The notes: generated from the letters alone by a model not told the origin. Numbered from the stretch's first letter, positions 10,319 through 23,715 are shown. The stretch is 64,000 bases of DNA from Amorphophallus konjac (GCA_022559845.1 CM040120.1:164282334-164346333), one strand, 5' to 3'. Translations and numbers: made by a program.

Positions 10319-12302
10319 AGTGTTCTGAGATGTTCGGAGTTTCTTTTCTGAGCTATCAGATCATTGTTGTGTGAAGTACATGGGAATCCGAGATATACAG
10401 TTTCCAGAGTCCTTAGGCCCAGTACAGTCTCTTGCTGGCGTAGGTGTTGCGATGGTTTATCGCGGTGCTTCTCGCGTGTGGTCTTGTACGTGCTTGGTTG
10501 GCACTGTACGAGATGGTTTTTGCTCTCGTCTGGATGAGACGATGTGCTTCGTTCGTTTTGAAGTTGGTCTCGATCGTGTTGCGCTTGGCAGTGTTTGTCG
10601 GTTGGCATGAACCTGCAGTGCATTGTTCGAGCTGTTTTCTGTATTTTGCTCAGGTAGCTTATGACTTTTAGCGTTGGTGTGATGGCCATGCACGTTCTTA
10701 CGTTGCTTGGTTGTCCTGGCTTGAGTCTGTGTAGCTCCTGATGCATTGTTGTTTTGGTTGTTTCGATTGTCGTGTTGCCTCGATTGAGAAGTTGCTCGAG
10801 CGAACCTAGGATTTTCCCTTCCTGGTGAGCTGTTGTTGTTGAGCTTGTTGCTTCTCGTCCTTCTTGGTGAAGCTTTTCGAGGTTTGCCTTGGAATTGCTG
10901 TCTTAGTGTTGCCTTTGTCCTGTGTCTGCTTAAGTGTAGACAGCTTTATTTTGAGCCTGATCTGCTCCTTGTTGTACGGTTGCTTGGCTTTGGACTCCGT
11001 GATGGTGTTAAGAGCTGTTGTGTACCGTAGTTGTCGTGCTGTGTCTAACGGCCGATGTGTTGTGAAGGCTCATTTATCTTTTCGGGACGTGAAGGTAAGC
11101 TGAGATTGATGCTTTCCTTGTGCTTTGCGCTGAAGCTGGTGCTCTTCTCTTGTTGCACTTAGGCTCCTTGTGTTCGGTTATTCGCTGGATCGGTGCTCGT
11201 GGCGTGTGAATTGCGATCTTGTTGATTGCGATGACGCTGGTGTGTGCTGAGATGCGATTTCCGATGTTGTTCTGTTGCCTGTGCACGTTGTTGAGAGTAC
11301 AGCTGAGTGTGTGGGTTGGCTACCCGTTTGTCGAGAGTCTTTCCTTCTCGATGTGGCTTCGTCTTGGCTTCTCGTGCCTTGACTGTCGTCAGTTGCCGTG
11401 CCTTTGTTCGTGGTTTTTCTTGTGTTGGCATCGGCATTGTGCGAGTGTTGGGGAATTTGTCGGCATTCCTTGCTGATTGAGTACCCTTAGCTCTGTATTT
11501 TCTTCTTGGGTGTTGTGCTCTTGAGGCGTGTTGCTAGTCCTTGAGTTGCGTTCCCCGAGATTGTTGTCGTTTTCGTTGTTGTGGGTCTTCTCTTGGTGAG
11601 CAGTCTGATGCGTGACCTGTCTCTTGTGGTCGTGTGCTCAGCTGTTCTTGTGCCTTGTTGTGACCCTGCTTGCAGATGTGTTCCTTGGCTCTGCGTGTTA
11701 GTGCGAGCCGGAATTCTGCAGGTGTTGCCGTTGTGTTGTTTTGGCGCTGTTTCTTTATGATTTTGTGTCTCTGCCTTGGACCATGGTCTTGTCAGTTGGC
11801 TTTGCTGTGCTCTCTTTCCTGTGGAGTTAGCTTGCGACTTGATCAGATGTGATGTCTGAGTGAGTGCTGACTTGATTGTGTTTCGGGTCCAGCAGCGTTG
11901 TTGTTGTCGTTGGTGTCCTGTGTGCCAGGTGTTCCCTGTTGCCTTTGGCACTGGAGCCGATGATGTGGTCGAGCTGTCAGCTGTGAGGACTGTGTCTCCT
12001 TGTGTAAGCTGCTGCTTGCCGTGTTGTTGTTGTGTTTTCGGTGTTGGTTCTCGATTGTTGTGGCTGTCGTGTCTCTGCCCTGTGAGACGTAAACGACGTT
12101 GCCCTTGCTTCGGAGGTGTCAGATGTGTTCACTTTGGTGCCATACTCGTGCTGTAGACTTGCTGTCTTGGAAGCTAGAGTGTGTACCTGTAATTGTGGTC
12201 TGACGGTGTTCCTCTGAGCTGTGTTTTCCGAGTTTTGTGTTGTTGGGTTGTTCTTCCCTGCTTCTCCTTTGTTAGTCCTTAATTTCGAGGGCGAAATTCT
12301 TT

Positions 12303-12316
12303 AAAGGAGGGGAGGA
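12303..12316 (+). promoter_or_regulatory. Element B polypurine tract
   Basis: AAAGGAGGGGAGGA immediately precedes the TGTAATGCCC start of the 3' LTR. The upstream TTCGAGGGCGAAATT motif is the same as in D. Confidence 0.88.
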
Positions 12317-14259
12317 TGTAATGCCCTGGATCTTGATGGATCTTTGTTGGATCTTTCGGATCTGTTTCGGATTGGTTTCGTTGAGTTTCGGTTCGCTTTT
12401 GTGGCTTCCGAGTTGAGTTTGACGAGCCGTGTGGGTTTTTCTCACGTACTAGTTACGGAACCCTACGGTGAGTTTGTTTGTCAATTCTCGAACTCGTGGA
12501 TGCTACAGCGACGATGTACTCGTCGAGCCGGTCGTTTCGACTATTTTTGCGTATTTTTCTGAATTTGTGCATTTTCGGCGCATTTTCGGAATTTTCGGAA
12601 ATTAGGAAAATTTCCTAATTTCTTTTCTTTTTCTTTTCTCTTTCTCTCTCTCCTTCTCATTCGCGCGACCGTCCTCTCTCTCCCGTTCTCTCTCGTTCTC
12701 TCCCCTTTCGGCTCCGGCTGCAGACGGAGGCGTAGGTGGGCGAGGTGGTGAGGCCGTGGAGCTGGTTGGATGCGCGATGGAGCGAGGATCGGATCGATTC
12801 TGGCGCGATCCCGAACGGTGGATTCAAAGCCGGTGAAATCGGTTCGCGAGTGGTTTTCGGCGTGGTTTAGTCCCTTCGGGGCACGGTTTCTTCGGTGGAG
12901 GTAGGGTGACGGATCCTTGCTTCTTCATCTTCGTTTTCCCTGCCATTGCACGGCGTTCGGCTAGGAAACGAGCGTGTTTGGGCTTGTTTTGCCTAAACCG
13001 TGATTTTCGTGGTTTTTAGGGTCGGCCGGTAAACGGTGACCGTTTGCGGTTCAGTTAGTTTCTAAATGACCGCAGGGATGTTAGAATCCCATCCACGTTG
13101 ATTTCGTGCGATTTGGTGTTCATTCGAGGCCGGTAGAAGCCCGGGAACCTCGGTGACCCACTTAGGGTTGATTTGGTTAAATCGCCCGAATCTTGCGTTT
13201 TTGATGTTGCATGTGGGCTTTTGAGCCCTTGTGTTGTCTTTTGTCGTTGCGGTGTGTTTCCCCTGCGTTTCGGCGTGAATGGGGCGTGGAACGGGCCGAT
13301 CCGGCCATTCCTATGTTTTCCCGCCGTAACCGAAGTAGCGGTCTAGCCAGCGACCGTCACTTGCTTTTGACGGCCCTACGATGGACCGTTATTTGGTTTG
13401 AGGGTTTAGCCCTTTTGCTTCTGGGTGAGTGACGGCCCTAGGGTGGTGCGTCATTCCCGTGTAACGCGCCAGTGACTGGCCGTTACTTGCGTTTTGTCAT
13501 TTTTCCTTGGGGTTAAGTCGGTTGGTCTAACGCGCTTGACCCAGCGCGTTAGATGGAAATAACGCGCCTTGCCCATGCCGTTACTTTCCGTTGATTGACG
13601 TTTGACTCGTTGAGGCGTTGCCTCTAACGGTCGAGCCCTTGTGCGTTGTTTGAGTGTAACGCGCCTGCCCCTGGCCGTTACATTCTGTGTGGACGAGGTC
13701 AGGTGGCTATACCGTTGGAAGTGACGGTGGACTCCCTGTGCGTCGTTTGTGAGTAACGCGCATGCCTCTGTCCATCGTTTGCTGTTGTGCTGGGTTGAGG
13801 GTGGCCATGCCGTTGAAGTAACGGATGGGCCCCTGCGCGTCGTTTGTCTCTGACGGCCCTCTCCTGCCGCGTCGTTTTGCTGTAACGCGCCTGGCGTTGT
13901 GCGTTACTTCACGTTGGTTTGGGTTTGCTGCACCGTTGGATGTGACGGTGGGGACCCCGTGCGTCGTTTGCTTGTAACGCGCCTAGAGCCGTGCGTTACT
14001 TGGCTTTTGTGTGGTTTTGTAGGTTATCAGGGTGGTGTGTGACGGCCTGGTGTCCGTCCGTCGTTTGGGAAATAACGTCCCTGAGCTAGACCGTCACTTG
14101 CTAGTAGCGGTCTAGGGCTGGTGCGTTATTTGCCTTTGTGCCTTGGTTTTCCGCCCGATGATTCTGTGTGTCTTGGCTTGTCCTTGTGGTCTGCCAGTTG
14201 TCCCGTGGATGTCTCTTGATGTCCTATGAGGGTTAAGACTACGTTGTAAGGTAGCCAGG
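12317..14259 (+). mobile_element. Element B 3' LTR, first part
   Basis: This repeats the 5' LTR from its first base with scattered substitutions and small indels. It stops at CCAGG (14255-14259), where element D is inserted. The intact site in the 5' LTR (GTAGCCAGGAGTC, near 8550) shows the pre-insertion sequence. Confidence 0.92.
13331..14134 (+). repeat. Palindrome array in the B 3' LTR
   Basis: This is the second copy of the array at 7641-8434. Several units differ from the 5' copy inside the arms: the first unit's right arm is GACCGTCACTT instead of GACCGCTACTT, and the CTAACGCGCT / AGCGCGTTAG unit has perfect 10-base arms here but one mismatch in the 5' LTR. Confidence 0.85.
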
Positions 14260-16633
14260 TGTGACGACCCAGAGTTCAGGATACCGATATACCGATAACA
14301 TCGGTATACCGACACCAAGAACTGGGGAGGCCACCCAAGAGGCTGATGAGGCCCCTGAAGGGTTAGTGGGGGGTTAGCTGAGGAATATGCATAATTAATT
14401 GCGAATTGGGGCGCGCAATACAAATAAGTATTTAAGATTTAAACACAAGTGCGGAAGCAGTTTAAAATAACCAGAGTGATATATATATAACTAGTCCAGA
14501 GTCACAAACACTAGTCCACAGGGCACAACTACGCGGGGCATACCCCGGCAAAAGTACAACACAAGCCTCAAAAAGGCAGCTCGTGCACAGCTGGCAGCTA
14601 AGGAACGGTCCCGAAACAGCACGCTAAACTCCGGGAGATGTCGGGCGCGGCTCACCTGAAAGGAGAAGGGTGAGTCACAGCCAGACTCAGTAGGGGTCAC
14701 GCGGATCCCTACCTCGCACTAAACAAGCGAACATGCATAATTAACAGCAATTAAAGCATGCATTCAAATAAATACACAGGCAATGGCATGAATATCTAAT
14801 CACAAGAAAGCTGTAAACTCTATCTAAGCAAGTATAACAGCTAACACATGCCGCTACTAATTAAATGCAAGCGATTAAAGCTAAAACTACCAATTAGAAT
14901 GAGCTGCAACTAGTCCAAGCAACAAGGAAGGACAACCACTGGAGCAGAAACCAGAAGCGTCCACTGACGGCTTACACTGCGTCTCAAGCACTCGCAGTCG
15001 ACAAGCGACAAGCTAAGCGCGCAAACAGTACCAACCAAGTGACCAGTCGGAGTGACACCCGTCGGCGTCAGTCCACAGTCTCCGACCACGTGTGCACACA
15101 CTGACTCTAGCCTGAGCCAGGCCCTCTAACTAGTTTTCTCCCTTGGCAGGACGCTACCATTGGCTGGGAGCCCACGGAACTAGCTTACAAACCGTGAATG
15201 GGAAATATACCCCTCCGCCATCCTCAAGCGGGTCGGTACTCAACAGACCTTAGGGCAACAACAGTGGCTCCATTGCCTGGAAAGAAAAGCTACTCTATTG
15301 GCACATAAAACACGCCACAATATAGTAAAACAATACAACTATGGCATGAATATAGAACGGAACGCATAAGCAATGGGCTGGGAATATATTGCAGCCATCA
15401 GGGAAGTGGCGGTCAAGGACCCACGCGCCACATGCAAACGACGGTCGGGGGTCGGCGCGTTACTTCAAGAATGACGCTCCAGTCCCCATCCGTCACTCCC
15501 TTCAGGATTCCAGCTCAAGAGGCACCAAAGGCATGTAACGGTGGGGGCCCTGCGCGTTACTTCGAAGCGACGCGTGGGGTCACCGCCGTCACATCCACCC
15601 GAGGCTCAAACCACCTATCAGCGTTCTAAATGGTAGCAGGCGAAGTAACGCCCCGGTCTAGGCGCGTCGGACCGAAACGACGGTCGGCCGACTGGCCGCC
15701 GGGCGCACCGCCTGACCAAAATCACGGAAAACAGTTGATGAGTAACGGATGGGAGCCCCACCGTTACTCTCCAAGTAACGCACCCCCATTGGGCCGCTAT
15801 TTGGTAGTGACGCGTCCACCTTGGACCGTCGGGCAAGTGACGGTTCCTGGCAGGACCGTCACTGCACCTGGGTTACGGGCGGGTGCGGTTTGTAAACCGA
15901 AGCCCTCCCGGACGGCTGAAAACGCCGGGTATCGACGAAAAACCTGATAACCTGTCAAACCACGCATGCTAGACAACAATTTAACATCTAAATCTAGCAC
16001 ATGCAAGGCCTAAAACGCATTAAACTCAAGATTTAGGCTAAAACCCCAAAAATGGAAATATGAACATCATGCATGCTACGGGGTGCTAATCAACAAGCGA
16101 GCTAAAGGAAACGATCCTAGCAAGATCGAGGTTCCATCCCCCTACCTTTCGCAAGCCGAAACCGTCGAACGGGCCGCATGCAAGGAGGAATAGCCACGGA
16201 GCTTCCACGCTCCACCTCGCTCCCACGATCACCGATCCACGCCGAAGTGGACACCCACGCGCTCTACTCGACGCGAGGAATCCAACGGTGCCAACCTCGT
16301 CTCAATCCGACGCCGTCTCGACCCCGATCCCTAAGAGAGGAGAGGAGGTGGCCGCACGGAGGAGAGAGAGAGGGAGAGGGTGAAATGAGAGATCGACGGG
16401 GGAGAGAGAGTGAGGGTGAGAGATATAAAAAAATAAAAATAAAATTAATATATATATAATATAATCATTATATATATAAAAATCTTATTAATATTCAATA
16501 ACCCTCAAACAGCTCCGAACAAATCCGGAAAAATGCCAGACAAATTCCTAAAAATCCAGGAAAATAGCCGGAATTTCCAGAACAATTAATAGAACAAATA
16601 CCACGAAGGATCCATTAAGGCACGGGCCTTACA
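14260..16633 (-). mobile_element. Element D 3' LTR
   Basis: 2374 bp from TGTGACGACCC to GGGCCTTACA on the plus strand; the element reads leftward. It contains the palindrome array (15434-15864), a GA-rich tract (16330-16420) and an AT-rich tract (16425-16500) next to the outer end of U3. ORFs inside show no domain and are repeated identically in the other LTR. Confidence 0.93.
15434..15864 (-). repeat. Palindrome array in the D 3' LTR
   Basis: About ten units have the same plan as in B. The best are GAGTAACGG (15740-15748) with CCGTTACTC (15761-15769), and AGTGACGGT (15836-15844) with ACCGTCACT (15855-15863). The latter has CCTG/CAGG pairing further into the loop. The unit plan is shared with B although D and B lie in opposite orientations and the surrounding sequence has diverged. 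Confidence 0.82.
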
Positions 16634-16672
16634 GTCCCTCCCTCCTTACAGAAATTTCGCCCTCGAAATTTA
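16634..16672 (-). promoter_or_regulatory. Element D polypurine tract and pre-LTR motif
   Basis: On the minus strand, AATTTCGAGGGCGAAATTTC is followed by AAGGAGGGAGGGAC and then the LTR start TGTAAGGCCC. It is the same arrangement as in B, and typical of Tekay/Del elements. Confidence 0.88.
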
Positions 16673-16712
16673 CAATAACCGAAAAGGAGGAAACTGAGAA
16701 AGGACTTATACC

Positions 16713-19700
16713 TCACTGGAACAAGAAAGGAAAAAGCTGACGCATCTCATCTTCACGCTCCCAAGTAGACTCGTTACCAGAGTGACGCTGCCAAGCAACC
16801 CTTACCAGAGGAATAACCTTATTTCTCAACCGCTGCTCACGACGGTCTTCAATTCGGATAGGAAACTCTGGCGTGGACAAATCAGCAGTCACCTCGGGCC
16901 ACACTGAATCATCGAGAACATGAGAAGCATCAGACACATATTTCCTCAACTGAGACACGTGGAACACATTATGAATAGCTTGCATGGCCGCCGGCAGTTG
17001 CAAACGATAAGCCACTGAACCAATAGCTTCAACAATCGGAAAAGGGCCAACATACCGCGGACTAAGCTTTCCACGCTTCCCAAACCTGGAAACACCCTTC
17101 ATTGGAGATATTTTAACAAACACCATATCTCCTGGCTCAAATTGTAGTGGACGTCTGCGCCGATCTGCATAACTTTTCTGTCGACTCTGAGCCGTCAACA
17201 ATCTCTGTCTGATCAGACGAACCACATCAGAACACTGCTGTACCATGTCCGGTCCTGTCAACAGTCGGTCCCCAACATCAAACCAGTTCAGAGGAGTACG
17301 ACAAGGACGACCATACAGCGCTTCATAAGGAGCCATGCCAATACTGGAGTGAAAACTGTTATTATAAGCAAACTCAACAAGTGGCAAATGCTGACCCCAC
17401 GAACCTTGCCAATCAAGGCAACACGATCTCAGCATGTCTTCCAAAGTCTGAATAGTTCTCTCTGACTGTCCATCTGACTGTGGATGATACGCTGAACTGA
17501 AAGCTAACTCAGTGCCCAAAGCTTTCTGGAAACTACGCCAGAAGCCAGAGGTAAAACGCGGGTCACGATCTGACACAAGTGAAACAGGAATTCCATGCAA
17601 TGGCACGATCTTCTGCACATAGAGCTCGGCCAATCTCTGCACACTCCAAGTAACTTTAATTGGCAACAATCTGGCGGTTTTCGTCAATCTGTCGACAAGC
17701 AGCCAGATTCCATCAAAACCTTGAGAAGTTCGAGGCAAACCCACCACAAAATCTGTAGTAACATGGTCCCATTTCCACATCGGAATTTCCAATGGCTGAA
17801 GCAGACCACCTGGCTTTTGATGTTCGGCTTTAACTAATTGACAAGTCAAGCACTTAGAAACAAAAATAGCCACGTCCTTCTTCATGCCGGGCCACCAGAA
17901 CTGCTTCTTCAAATTCTGATACATCTTGGTGACACCAGGGTGAATAGCAAAACGGGAACCATGGGCTTCACTCAAAATCTCATTCCTCAAATCATCATCA
18001 ACAGGAATATACAATCTGCCCTGGAAACTGACGACCAGCTCGTCATCAAATTCCACATCATATCTTGATATAACACGGGCCAAATCAGAATCAGCTTGTT
18101 GGGCTTCTAGAATCTGCTGATACAAAGCTGAACCCAAAACCAAGCTAGCACAAACTGCCATCCTCGGATCGGCAGGAATCTCTACACACAATGCCTCGCT
18201 CGGAAGCTGTTCCCACAATTTCCATTCATGAAGCAACAAATGACTGACTTGTACTTTCCTGCTCAGAGCATCAGCCACAACATTCATTTTACCTGGCTGA
18301 TAGGAGAGTGTAAAGTCATAATCTTTCATGTATTCCATCCATCGCCTCTGCCTGAGATTCAGATCTTTCTGGGAGAAAATATACTGTAAACTCTGATGAT
18401 CAGTAAGAATCTGAAATTTCTCACCATACAGATAATGTCTCCAGATCTTCAAGGCAAAAATAACTGCAGCTAGCTCTAGATCATGAGTGGGATAATTTCC
18501 TTCATGCTGTTTCAATTGCCGAGATGCATATGCGATAACTTTACCATGTTGCATCAGCACTGCACCCAAACCTACTCGAGACGCATCTGTACAAACAAGA
18601 AAACCACCCGAGTCGGAAGGCAAAGTCAACACTGGAGAAGAAGTCAACAGCCTTTTCAATTCAACAAAGCTAGCCTCACACTGATCCGACCAGACAAATG
18701 GCACACCCTTCCGTGTCAATTTAGTCATCGGTGCTGCAATCTTCGCAAAATCCTGAATGAATCTGCGGTAATACCCAGCCAATCCTAAAAAACTTCGTAT
18801 CTCCGTGATGGTCCTCGGTCTCTGCCAACTCAAAACGGCATCAATCTTTGCAGGGTCTACTGCTACTCCATCACTAGAAATCACATGGCCAAGAAAATGA
18901 ATCTCCCGAAGCCAGAATTCACATTTACTGAGCTTCGCATAAAGCTCGTGATCTCTTAGAGTCTGCAGAACGATCCTCAAATGCTGCACATGATCATCAA
19001 CAGAGGCAGAATATATCAAGATATCATCAACAAAGATCACCACAAAATGGTCCAGAAATGGACGAAAGATACGCTGCATTAGATCCATGAAGGCTGCTGG
19101 GGCATTAGTCAAACCAAACGGCATGACTAAAAATTCAAAGTGACCATATCGAGTACTGAAAGCAGTCTTCTCCACATCAGATTCCCGGATCCGCAACTGA
19201 AAATAGCCAGATCGGAGATCAATCCGTGAAAAGACAGCAGCAGACTGTAACTGGTCAAACAAATCATCAATCCTGGGGAGCGGATACTTATTCTTGATAG
19301 TCGCCTGATTCAGCTGCCTGTAATCAATACAAAGCCTCAGGTTTCCATCTTTCTTTTTCACAAACAGTACTGGGGCACTCCACGGAGAAAAACTGGGACG
19401 AATATAACCCTTCTCCAGTAACTCTAGTAGCTGTGCACGCAGTACTTTCAATTCAGCTGGAGCCATTCGGTACGGCGGCTTTGCTAAGGGGCCAGTACCT
19501 GGAATCAGTTCAATCACCATCTCAATCTCTCGCTCTGGGGGCAAGCCTGGCAACTCGTCAGGAAACACATCAGGGAACTCACAGACAACCGGAATATCAC
19601 AAACATCCCGTCGTGGTTTTTCAACAGCCACCACTGAAGCAAGGAATCCCTGACAACCTGCGCTAAGCAACCTATAGGCTCGAATAGCAGAAATAATCAT

Positions 19701-21365
19701 ACGAGAAGAACGGGATCGAATACCTTGAAAATAAAAGGCTGATTTTCCCTGGGGCTGAAAATAGACTTTCTTCGATCTGCAGTCAACCACAGCTCCATAA
19801 TGCTCCAACCAATCCATTCCCAGAATAACATCATAATCTGCCAGCTGCAACGCATACAATCTCGCCGGCAACTGGTGATCATCAATCATCACAGGAGACT
19901 CATCCAAACACAAGGGAGTAACCATGAAATCTCCAGAAGGCAATTCCACAAACAACTCACAAGACAGCTCAGAAGTGGGTTCCTCAATACAAGCCATAAA
20001 ATCCTCAGAAATAAAAGAGTGAGAAGCACCAGAATCAAATAAGACATGAGCTGAATGACCATAAAGCATAATCGTACCTTCCACAAGATGGGACGCAGCA
20101 GCATCAGCTCTTGTCAAATGAGAAACTTTGCCTTTCTGCTTCTTAGAACCAACTGAAGATTGCTGAGAAGACGCCGACGCCTGAGAGAAAAATTGCTGTG
20201 GAGCTTGAGGTGCAGGAGGTCTAAACTGCGGCTGAGGTTGAGAAAACTGAGGAGCTTGCAATGGATTCGGCCTCAGCGGGCAATCTCGAACCACATGACC
20301 TGGCTGGTCACACCTAAAGCAAACAACAGGAAGAGAACACGGTTGGCCCTTATGATGACCACCGCATCTCCGACACGTCCACGGCTGACTAGCAGCTGAG
20401 CTCTGTCGAGTCTGAGAAGAAGGTGCTGTCGGCTGCTGAACAGAATCTGCACCGGACGGCTGCTGAACAAACTTCTTCTTCTTCTTGAACCTTTTGAACT
20501 TGGGCTTAGAAGGAGAGGAAGCACTGGAAACCTCTGACTGGACCGAAGGAACACTAGGCACGGGCTGTCGGTAAGCCTGCTGAACCTGAGCCACCGGCTG
20601 CACTGACCCTGCCTGGGGATATCCACCCGGTCTCGCCATCTCCAGCTCTAAAGCTACAGCTGTCTGGCACGCAGTATCGAGATCCGCAACACGACTCGCT
20701 ATCAACGGCATCTTCAACTCTGGCCTCAACCCTCGCAAGAATTGCTGGGTCTTCAAAGCTTCACTGGCCAGCACATGGGGCGCATACTGACCCAATTCCA
20801 AGAACTTATTCCTGTACTGAAGCACGGTCATACTGCCCTGGGTCAATTCCATAAACCGATACATCTTATCCATCTGCAAGCAGGCAGGAGTATAGGCACG
20901 CTCAAAAGCAGCAACGAACTCTGCCCAAGTGATTTGCCGAAGAGGTCTGGATCGAAAGGAAATCTGCCACTCGGCTTTCCACCACGCAATGGACGTACCC
21001 TGGAGTTGAAAGGCAGCGAGCATGACTTTCTCATCTTCAGCACACTCCATCGAGACAAAAACACGCTCTATCGCATCCATCCATTGCCTCGCGACTTCTG
21101 GATCAGCTTGGCCATCGAAAGCAGGCGGATTGAACATCAGAAATTCCTTCAAAGCCTTGCCTCGACTGCCAGGCACTTCAGCTTGAACGATCGGCACTGG
21201 AGGAGCAACTGGAACGACAGGAACAGCGGGAACTGCAGGAGGAGGTGCAGAACCGCTATCTTCCCTGGGCGCATCTCGAGGAACACGAGGAGCTCGAGGA
21301 GGTCTTCCTCGACGAGGCGGCATAATTATGCTGCCAGAAACACAATCAACAATGAAATCCATCAA
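16713..21365 (-). CDS. Element D gag-pol polyprotein, 1550 aa, intact
   Basis: A single frame encodes all Ty3 functions. Gag core is about residues 75-250 ([20 protein letters not shown]). The nucleocapsid has a CCHC knuckle, [14 protein letters not shown], near residues 349-363, preceded by a second Cys/His cluster ([13 protein letters not shown]). Protease has DSGASHSF near 442. Reverse transcriptase has FVDD near 778. RNase H starts at VCTDAS near 926. Integrase has an HHCC finger about 1139-1172, then a D,D,E core (TTDF, SDRDPRF, QSERTIQ). A chromodomain-like tail lies at about 1499-1548 ([16 protein letters not shown]). No stop or frameshift is seen. Residue 15 ([10 protein letters not shown]) is the likelier start; the first ATG only adds 14 residues. 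Translation would follow a leader of about 100 bases after the primer site. This is the most complete gene in the window. Confidence 0.96.
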   Translation of the reverse strand: MMDFIVDCVSGSIIMPPRRGRPPRAPRVPRDAPREDSGSAPPPAVPAVPVVPVAPPVPIVQAEVPGSRGKALKEFLMFNPPAFDGQADPEVARQWMDAIERVFVSMECAEDEKVMLAAFQLQGTSIAWWKAEWQISFRSRPLRQITWAEFVAAFERAYTPACLQMDKMYRFMELTQGSMTVLQYRNKFLELGQYAPHVLASEALKTQQFLRGLRPELKMPLIASRVADLDTACQTAVALELEMARPGGYPQAGSVQPVAQVQQAYRQPVPSVPSVQSEVSSASSPSKPKFKRFKKKKKFVQQPSGADSVQQPTAPSSQTRQSSAASQPWTCRRCGGHHKGQPCSLPVVCFRCDQPGHVVRDCPLRPNPLQAPQFSQPQPQFRPPAPQAPQQFFSQASASSQQSSVGSKKQKGKVSHLTRADAAASHLVEGTIMLYGHSAHVLFDSGASHSFISEDFMACIEEPTSELSCELFVELPSGDFMVTPLCLDESPVMIDDHQLPARLYALQLADYDVILGMDWLEHYGAVVDCRSKKVYFQPQGKSAFYFQGIRSRSSRMIISAIRAYRLLSAGCQGFLASVVAVEKPRRDVCDIPVVCEFPDVFPDELPGLPPEREIEMVIELIPGTGPLAKPPYRMAPAELKVLRAQLLELLEKGYIRPSFSPWSAPVLFVKKKDGNLRLCIDYRQLNQATIKNKYPLPRIDDLFDQLQSAAVFSRIDLRSGYFQLRIRESDVEKTAFSTRYGHFEFLVMPFGLTNAPAAFMDLMQRIFRPFLDHFVVIFVDDILIYSASVDDHVQHLRIVLQTLRDHELYAKLSKCEFWLREIHFLGHVISSDGVAVDPAKIDAVLSWQRPRTITEIRSFLGLAGYYRRFIQDFAKIAAPMTKLTRKGVPFVWSDQCEASFVELKRLLTSSPVLTLPSDSGGFLVCTDASRVGLGAVLMQHGKVIAYASRQLKQHEGNYPTHDLELAAVIFALKIWRHYLYGEKFQILTDHQSLQYIFSQKDLNLRQRRWMEYMKDYDFTLSYQPGKMNVVADALSRKVQVSHLLLHEWKLWEQLPSEALCVEIPADPRMAVCASLVLGSALYQQILEAQQADSDLARVISRYDVEFDDELVVSFQGRLYIPVDDDLRNEILSEAHGSRFAIHPGVTKMYQNLKKQFWWPGMKKDVAIFVSKCLTCQLVKAEHQKPGGLLQPLEIPMWKWDHVTTDFVVGLPRTSQGFDGIWLLVDRLTKTARLLPIKVTWSVQRLAELYVQKIVPLHGIPVSLVSDRDPRFTSGFWRSFQKALGTELAFSSAYHPQSDGQSERTIQTLEDMLRSCCLDWQGSWGQHLPLVEFAYNNSFHSSIGMAPYEALYGRPCRTPLNWFDVGDRLLTGPDMVQQCSDVVRLIRQRLLTAQSRQKSYADRRRRPLQFEPGDMVFVKISPMKGVSRFGKRGKLSPRYVGPFPIVEAIGSVAYRLQLPAAMQAIHNVFHVSQLRKYVSDASHVLDDSVWPEVTADLSTPEFPIRIEDRREQRLRNKVIPLVRVAWQRHSGNESTWEREDEMRQLFPFLFQ

Positions 21366-21462
21366 TCATACGGAAAACATCCTATGCCAGCAAGAGACAA
21401 CAACAGGACTAGCTCTGGACCAAGCGTCAATTCCAATTCTTTACGCAAATCCTCAACTTCAA

Positions 21463-21474
21463 GCTCTGATACCA
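21463..21474 (-). promoter_or_regulatory. Element D primer binding site (initiator Met tRNA)
   Basis: The plus strand reads GCTCTGATACCA, that is TGGTATCAGAGC on the element strand, two bases inside the 5' LTR boundary. Confidence 0.93.
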
Positions 21475-22650
21475 CCTGTGACGACCCAGAGTTCAGGATA
21501 CCGATATACCGATAACATCGGTATACCGACACCAAGAACTGGGGAGGCCACCCAAGAGGCTGATGAGGCCCCTGAAGGGTTAGTGGGGGGTTAGCTGAGG
21601 AATATGCATAATTAATTGCGAATTGGGGCGCGCAATACAAATAAGTATTTAAGATTTAAACACAAGTGCGGAAGCAATTTAAAATAACCAGAGTGATATA
21701 TATAACTAGTCCAGAGTCACAAACACTAGTCCACAGGGCACAACTACGCGGGGCATACCCCGGCAAAAGTACAACACAAGCCTCAAAAAGGCAGCTCGTG
21801 CACAGCTGGCAGCTAAGGAACGGTCCCGAAACAGCACGCTAAACTCCGGGAGATGTCGGGCGCGGCTCACCTGAAAGGAGAAGGGTGAGTCACAGCCAGA
21901 CTCAGTAGGGGTCACGCGGATCCCTACCTCGCACTAAACAAGCGAACATGCATAATTAACAGCAATTAAAGCATGCATTCAAATAAATACACAGGCAATG
22001 GCATGAATATCTAATCACAAGAAAGCTGTAAACTCTATCTAAGCAAGTATAACAGCTAACACATGCCGCTACTAATTAAATGCAAGCGATTAAAGCTAAA
22101 ACTACCAATTAGAATGAGCTGCAACTAGTCCAAGCAACAAGGAAGGACAACCACTGGAGCAGAAACCAGAAGCGTCCACTGACGGCTTACACTGCGTCTC
22201 AAGCACTCGCAGTCGACAAGCGACAAGCTAAGCGCGCAAACAGTACCAGACCAAGTGACCAGTCGGAGTGACACCCGTCGGCGTCAGTCCACAGTCTCCG
22301 ACCACGTGTGCACACACTGACTCTAGCCTGAGCCAGGCCCTCTAACTAGTTTTCTCCCTTGGCAGGACGCTACCATTGGCTGGGAGCCCACGGAACTAGC
22401 TTACAAACCGTGAATGGGAAATATACCCCTCCGCCATCCTCAAGCGGGTCGGTACTCAACAGACCTTAGGGCAACAACAGTGGCTCCATTGCCTGGAAAG
22501 AAAAGCTACTCTATTGGCACATAAAACACGCCACGATATAGTAAAACAATACAACTATGGCATGAATATAGAACGGAACGCATAAGCAATGGGCTGGGAA
22601 TATATTGCAGCCATCAGGGAAGTGGCGGTCAAGGACCCACGCGCCACATG

Positions 22651-23080
22651 CAAACGACGGTCGGGGGTCGGCGCGTTACTTCAAGAATGACGCTCCAGTC
22701 CCCATCCGTCACTCCCTTCAGGATTCCAGCTCAAGAGGCACCAAAGGCATGTAACGGTGGGGGCCCTGCGCGTTACTTCGAAGCGACGCGTGGGGTCACC
22801 GCCGTCACATCCACCCGAGGCTCAAACCACCTATCAGCGTTCTAAATGGTAGCAGGCGAAGTAACGCCCCGGTCTAGGCGCGTCGGACCGAAACGACGGT
22901 CGGCCGACTGGCCGCCGGGCGCACCGCCTGACCAAAATCACGGAAAACAGTTGATGAGTAACGGATGGGAGCCCCACCGTTACTCTCCAAGTAACGCACC
23001 CCCATTGGGCCGCTATTTGGTAGTGACGCGTCCACCTTGGACCGTCGGGCAAGTGACGGTTCCTGGCAGGACCGTCACTG
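22651..23080 (-). repeat. Palindrome array in the D 5' LTR
   Basis: This is the same ten-unit array as at 15434-15864, with no arm substitution that I could see between the two copies. Confidence 0.82.
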
Positions 23081-23634
23081 CACCTGGGTTACGGGCGGGT
23101 ACGGTTTGTAAACCGAAGCCCTCCCGGACGGCTGAAAACGCCGGGTATCGACGAAAAACCTGATAACCTGTCAAACCACGCATGCTAGACAACAATCTAA
23201 CATCTAAATCTAGCACATGCAAGGCCTAAAACGCATTAAACTCAAGATTTAGGCTAAAACCCCAAAAATGGAAATATGAACATCATGCATGCTACGGGGT
23301 GCTAATCAACAAGCGAGCTAAAGGAAACGATCCTAGCAAGATCGAGGTTCCATCCCCCTACCTTTCGCAAGCCGAAACCGTCGAACGGGCCGCATGCAAG
23401 GAGGAATAGCCACGGAGCTTCCACGCTCCACCTCGCTCCCACGATCACCGATCCACGCCGAAGTGGACACCCACGCGCTCTACTCGACGCGAGGAATCCA
23501 ACGGTGCCAACCTCGTCTCAATCCGACGCCGTCTCGACCCCGATCCCTAAGAGAGGAGAGGAGGTGACCGCACGGAGGAGAGAGAGAGGGAGAGGGTGAA
23601 ATGAGAGATCGACGGGGGAGAGAGAGAGAGGGTG

Positions 23635-23715
23635 AGAGATATAAAAAAATAAAAATAAAATTAATATATATATAATATAATCATTATATATATAAAAATC
23701 TTATTAATATTCATT
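23635..23715 (-). promoter_or_regulatory. AT-rich U3 segment, probable element D promoter
   Basis: A TATATATA-rich stretch lies about 150-200 bases from the outer LTR end on the minus strand and is followed by a CT-rich tract in the direction of transcription. A TATA box here is plausible, but the exact one cannot be picked. Confidence 0.4.

Larger units (their letters stand above)
10305..12316 (+). mobile_element. Element B internal region, non-coding
   Basis: Two kilobases lie between the LTRs with no recognisable gag, protease, reverse transcriptase or integrase in any frame. The plus strand is rich in T and G and very poor in A (12001-12060: A3 C9 G20 T28). Plus-strand stop codons all need A, so they are rare and spurious ORFs appear. 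The end carries the Tekay-type motif AATTTCGAGGGCGAAATTC (about 12281-12299) before the polypurine tract. This is the structure of a LARD. Confidence 0.85.

Noticed and set aside
8051..12156. Many ORFs of 60-154 codons on both strands in the B LTR and internal region
   Set aside because: They follow from the shortage of A on the plus strand, which removes stop codons. They are low-complexity, overlap each other in several frames, have no domains, and recur in the other LTR.
14112..14423. 103-codon minus-strand ORF across the B/D junction at 14260
   Set aside because: It is a chance fusion of D LTR and B LTR sequence. The homologous frame at 21362-21640 continues differently.
15432..16006. 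ORFs of 65-105 codons at 15432-16006, repeated at 22648-23222
   Set aside because: They lie in the D LTRs over the palindrome array and are identical only because the LTRs are near-identical copies.
20742..21515. 257-codon plus-strand ORF opposite D gag
   Set aside because: It is antisense to the strongly supported gag region of the 1550-codon polyprotein and has no domain of its own.
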